In this document: positions 61,809-64,000 of the stretch, piece by piece
How positions within the stretch are numbered: the first letter of the stretch is position 1
Layout: each line of letters opens with the position of its first letter
Source: Sphingosinicella terrae
GTDB lineage: Bacteria > Pseudomonadota > Alphaproteobacteria > Sphingomonadales > Sphingomonadaceae
Assembly: GCF_003347635.1 (NCBI RefSeq)
Contig: NZ_QDFY01000010.1
Location: 62,001 to 126,000, forward strand
DNA: 64,000 bases
Reading direction: 5' to 3'
Translations under genes and position numbers: made by a program
Notes under the pieces: generated by a model
What the model saw: only the letters and a program-made list of their open reading frames with translations
Databases searched by the model: none
Told to the model about the DNA's origin: nothing

Positions 61809-64000
61809 ATGCGTAAGCTATTGACGGCTCTTGCCATTGCCGCGGGCGTCTCGCTGGCAGGCTGCGCGGCGACGACGGCGAACGAGGCGGCGCCCGCCGC
61901 CGCGGCGACGGCGCCCGGCGGCGCGCCGATGGATCCGGCGCTTGGCCAGCTCCTCGCCGGCGTGGATATTCCCTATGAGACCTTCACCCTCGACAACGGG
62001 CTGCGCGTCGTCGTCCACGAGGATCGCAAGGCGCCCGTGGTCGCGGTGTCCGTCTGGTACAATGTAGGCTCGAAGGACGAGCCGGCCGGCCGCACCGGCT
62101 TCGCCCATCTGTTCGAGCATATGATGTTCTACGGCTCGGAGAATGCGCCGGGCAATTTCTTCCCGCGGCTCGAGGCGGTCGGCGCCACCGATTGGAACGG
62201 CACGACCTGGTTCGATCGCACCAACTATTTCGAGACGGTGCCGACGCCGGCGCTGGAGACGGCTTTGTTCCTCGAGAGCGATCGGATGGGCCATCTGCTC
62301 GGAGCGGTGACCGAGGAGAAACTGCGCAACCAGATCGGGGTCGTGCAGAACGAGAAGAGGCAGGGCGACAACCAGCCTTACGGTCTCGTCGAATATGCCC
62401 AGCTCGAGGCGCTCTTCCCCGAAGGCCATCCCTATCGGCACTCGACGATCGGCTCGATGGCGGACCTCGACGCGGCGACGCTCGAGACGGTCCATCAGTG
62501 GTTCCGCGACAATTACGGCCCGAACAACGCCGTGCTCGTTCTGGCCGGCGACATCGATACCGCGACGGCGCGCCAGCTCGTCCAGCGATATTTCGGCGAC
62601 ATTCCGCGCGGCCCCGAGAACGTGCCGGCGCAGGCCGACGTGCCGACGCTGGCGGCGCGCGTCGATCAGGTGATGCAGGACCGTGTCGCCACCACCCGCC
62701 TCTACCGGAACTGGGCGGTGCCGGGCATCGGCCATACCGATCTGGTTCCGCTGGATATCGCCGCCAGCGTGCTCGGCGGCCTTGCCAGCTCGCGCCTCGA
62801 CAACGCCCTCGTTCGCGGCGAGCAGACCGCGGTCGGCGTCACCGCCAGCGTGCAGGATTTCCAGCGCGTCAGCCTCTTCGAGGTGACCGTCGACGTGAAG
62901 CCTGGCGTGGACGCCGATCAGGTGTCCCGCCGTCTCGACGAGATCATCGCCGACTTCGTCCAGAACGGCCCGACCGAGGACGAGGTGCGCCGCGTCGTCA
63001 TGCAGACGCTCGCCGGGCGCATCCGCGGCCTCGAGCAGGTCGGCGGCTTCGGCGGCAAGGCGGTCGCCCTGGCCGAAGGCACGCTCTACATGAGCGACCC
63101 CAGCCACTATCGGCGCGAGCTCGCCGAATATGCGGCGGCGACGCCGGCGGAGGTCCGTCAGGCGCTGCAGACCTGGCTGACCCGGCCGGTCTACGCCCTG
63201 CACGTCGTCCCCGGCGAGCGCGAGGCGTATGAGGAAGCGGCCGGTGGCCGCAACGGCGGCGGCGCCACCCAGGCTCCCCGCTATTTCCGGACGCCGGAGC
63301 CCGGCGAGCAGCCGCTCGCGCCGATGCCGCGCACCGCCGGCACCGACGCGGCGCACGGTCCCCGCACCTTCATGCAGGTCGATCGTTCGAGAATCCCCGA
63401 AGTGGGGCCGATCCGCGACCTCGAATTCCCGGACGTCCAGCGTTCGACCCTGTCGAACGGCGTCCGGATCGCCTTCGCCCGCCGCACCACGGTGCCGGTC
63501 GTCCGCGTCTCGCTCCAGTTCGACGCCGGCTATGCGGCGGATCCGGAAGGGCGCGAGGGCCTGCAGAGCCTGATGGCGGGTCTGCTGGACGAGGGTACGA
63601 CCACCCGCAGCTCGGTCCAGATCGCCGAGGAGGAAGAGAGGCTCGGCGCCGTCATCGGCAGCGGCGCCTCGATCGATCGGACGTCGGTCAGCCTCGCCGC
63701 CCTGCGCACCAATCTCGCTCCGTCGCTCGACCTGCTCGCCGACATCGTCAAGAATCCGGCCTTTGCGCCGAGCGAGATCGAGCGTCTGCGGGCCCAGCGG
63801 CTGGCGACGATCTCCAGCGAGCAGACCCAGCCGGTCGGCATCGCGCTCAGGACGCTGCCGCCTTTGCTCTACGGGCCGCAGCATCCCTATGGCGTGCCGT
63901 TCACCGGTTCGGGCACCGCCGCGTCGGCGCAGGCGATCACGCGTGACGACATCGTCGGCGCCCATCAGGGCTGGCTGCGGCCGGACAATCTCGAGATCTT
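61809..64000 (+). CDS. M16-family zinc metallopeptidase lipoprotein, truncated by window end
   Basis: A lipoprotein metalloprotease with 730 residues visible and no stop before the window edge. Signal and lipobox end LAGC (C19). The inverzincin site HLFEH is at residues 100-104, with the downstream Glu in VVQNEKRQ. A linker near residue 500 is followed by the second M16 unit (STLSNGVRIAFARRTTVPVVRVSLQF), which lacks the HxxEH site, as usual for the pseudo-domain. It is the two-unit type, normally about 930-970 aa, and would degrade peptides at the envelope. Confidence 0.93.
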   Translation, partial: MRKLLTALAIAAGVSLAGCAATTANEAAPAAAATAPGGAPMDPALGQLLAGVDIPYETFTLDNGLRVVVHEDRKAPVVAVSVWYNVGSKDEPAGRTGFAHLFEHMMFYGSENAPGNFFPRLEAVGATDWNGTTWFDRTNYFETVPTPALETALFLESDRMGHLLGAVTEEKLRNQIGVVQNEKRQGDNQPYGLVEYAQLEALFPEGHPYRHSTIGSMADLDAATLETVHQWFRDNYGPNNAVLVLAGDIDTATARQLVQRYFGDIPRGPENVPAQADVPTLAARVDQVMQDRVATTRLYRNWAVPGIGHTDLVPLDIAASVLGGLASSRLDNALVRGEQTAVGVTASVQDFQRVSLFEVTVDVKPGVDADQVSRRLDEIIADFVQNGPTEDEVRRVVMQTLAGRIRGLEQVGGFGGKAVALAEGTLYMSDPSHYRRELAEYAAATPAEVRQALQTWLTRPVYALHVVPGEREAYEEAAGGRNGGGATQAPRYFRTPEPGEQPLAPMPRTAGTDAAHGPRTFMQVDRSRIPEVGPIRDLEFPDVQRSTLSNGVRIAFARRTTVPVVRVSLQFDAGYAADPEGREGLQSLMAGLLDEGTTTRSSVQIAEEEERLGAVIGSGASIDRTSVSLAALRTNLAPSLDLLADIVKNPAFAPSEIERLRAQRLATISSEQTQPVGIALRTLPPLLYGPQHPYGVPFTGSGTAASAQAITRDDIVGAHQGWLRPDNLEI

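Overview
The window reads as a chromosomal segment of a high-GC alphaproteobacterium, most likely in the Sphingomonadales. The grounds are GC-rich codon third positions, an alphaproteobacterial gene set (GapR/DUF2312, ATP12-type chaperone, DUF2585/UPF0314, MidA/NDUFAF7, CinA next to glutamine-dependent NadE), many small exported proteins of sphingomonad type, and the ruvC-ruvA / ruvB / ybgC-tolQRAB-pal neighbourhood. There is no insertion sequence, prophage or CRISPR array. One tRNA gene (Glu, UUC) is present. Most genes lie in tight operons with 1-4 base stop/start overlaps.

Positions 1-13203 hold the most unusual locus. A good sigma-54 type promoter (116-132) precedes a 27-aa membrane micro-ORF. 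Then follow an HlyD-type adaptor, one MacB/LolD-type ATPase, an exported RidA-like protein lacking the catalytic arginine position, four consecutive ~830-aa double-FtsX permeases in an apparent A-B-A-B order, and a PspB-like small protein. One ATPase and one adaptor appear to serve four full-length permeases, possibly as a sigma-54-controlled envelope-stress or export system. Positions 13301-16379 carry an SDR-DoxX fusion, two membrane proteins, a DESFPASDPPA-type protein and a hemerythrin. 16460-19038 is a coupled pncC-like/nadE pair.

19332-27576 holds a DUF899 protein, tRNA-Glu with its promoter, an exported SMP-30/GH3 pair, recJ, glpX and two small secreted proteins. 27573-31490 is an HxlR regulator facing an operon of glyoxalase-fold, DoxX and tandem-DUF1428 proteins across a two-site operator-like region. 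31601-39586 is mixed: DUF3592, a DnaJ-type zinc mini-protein, DUF2585, DUF1697, gmk, an ATP12 / small membrane protein / HAD / PaiB-like / RluA run in which the PaiB-like gene is frameshifted, and small lipoproteins. A highly structured ~340-bp intergenic element (40213-40551) lies immediately before a rarD-like gene.

41528-49866 includes an acyl-CoA synthetase, an lgt-midA-GNAT-pgeF operon, a cystathionine gamma-synthase family enzyme and an S1/P1 nuclease. 49959-60048 carries pal-tolB-tolA-tolR-tolQ-ybgC, a DUF3089 hydrolase, ruvB, an opposed M19 dipeptidase splitting ruvB from ruvA-ruvC, yebC and gapR. The window ends with pyk and an M16 metalloprotease cut by the window edge. Functional calls rest on motifs and family knowledge read by eye; no database search was run.
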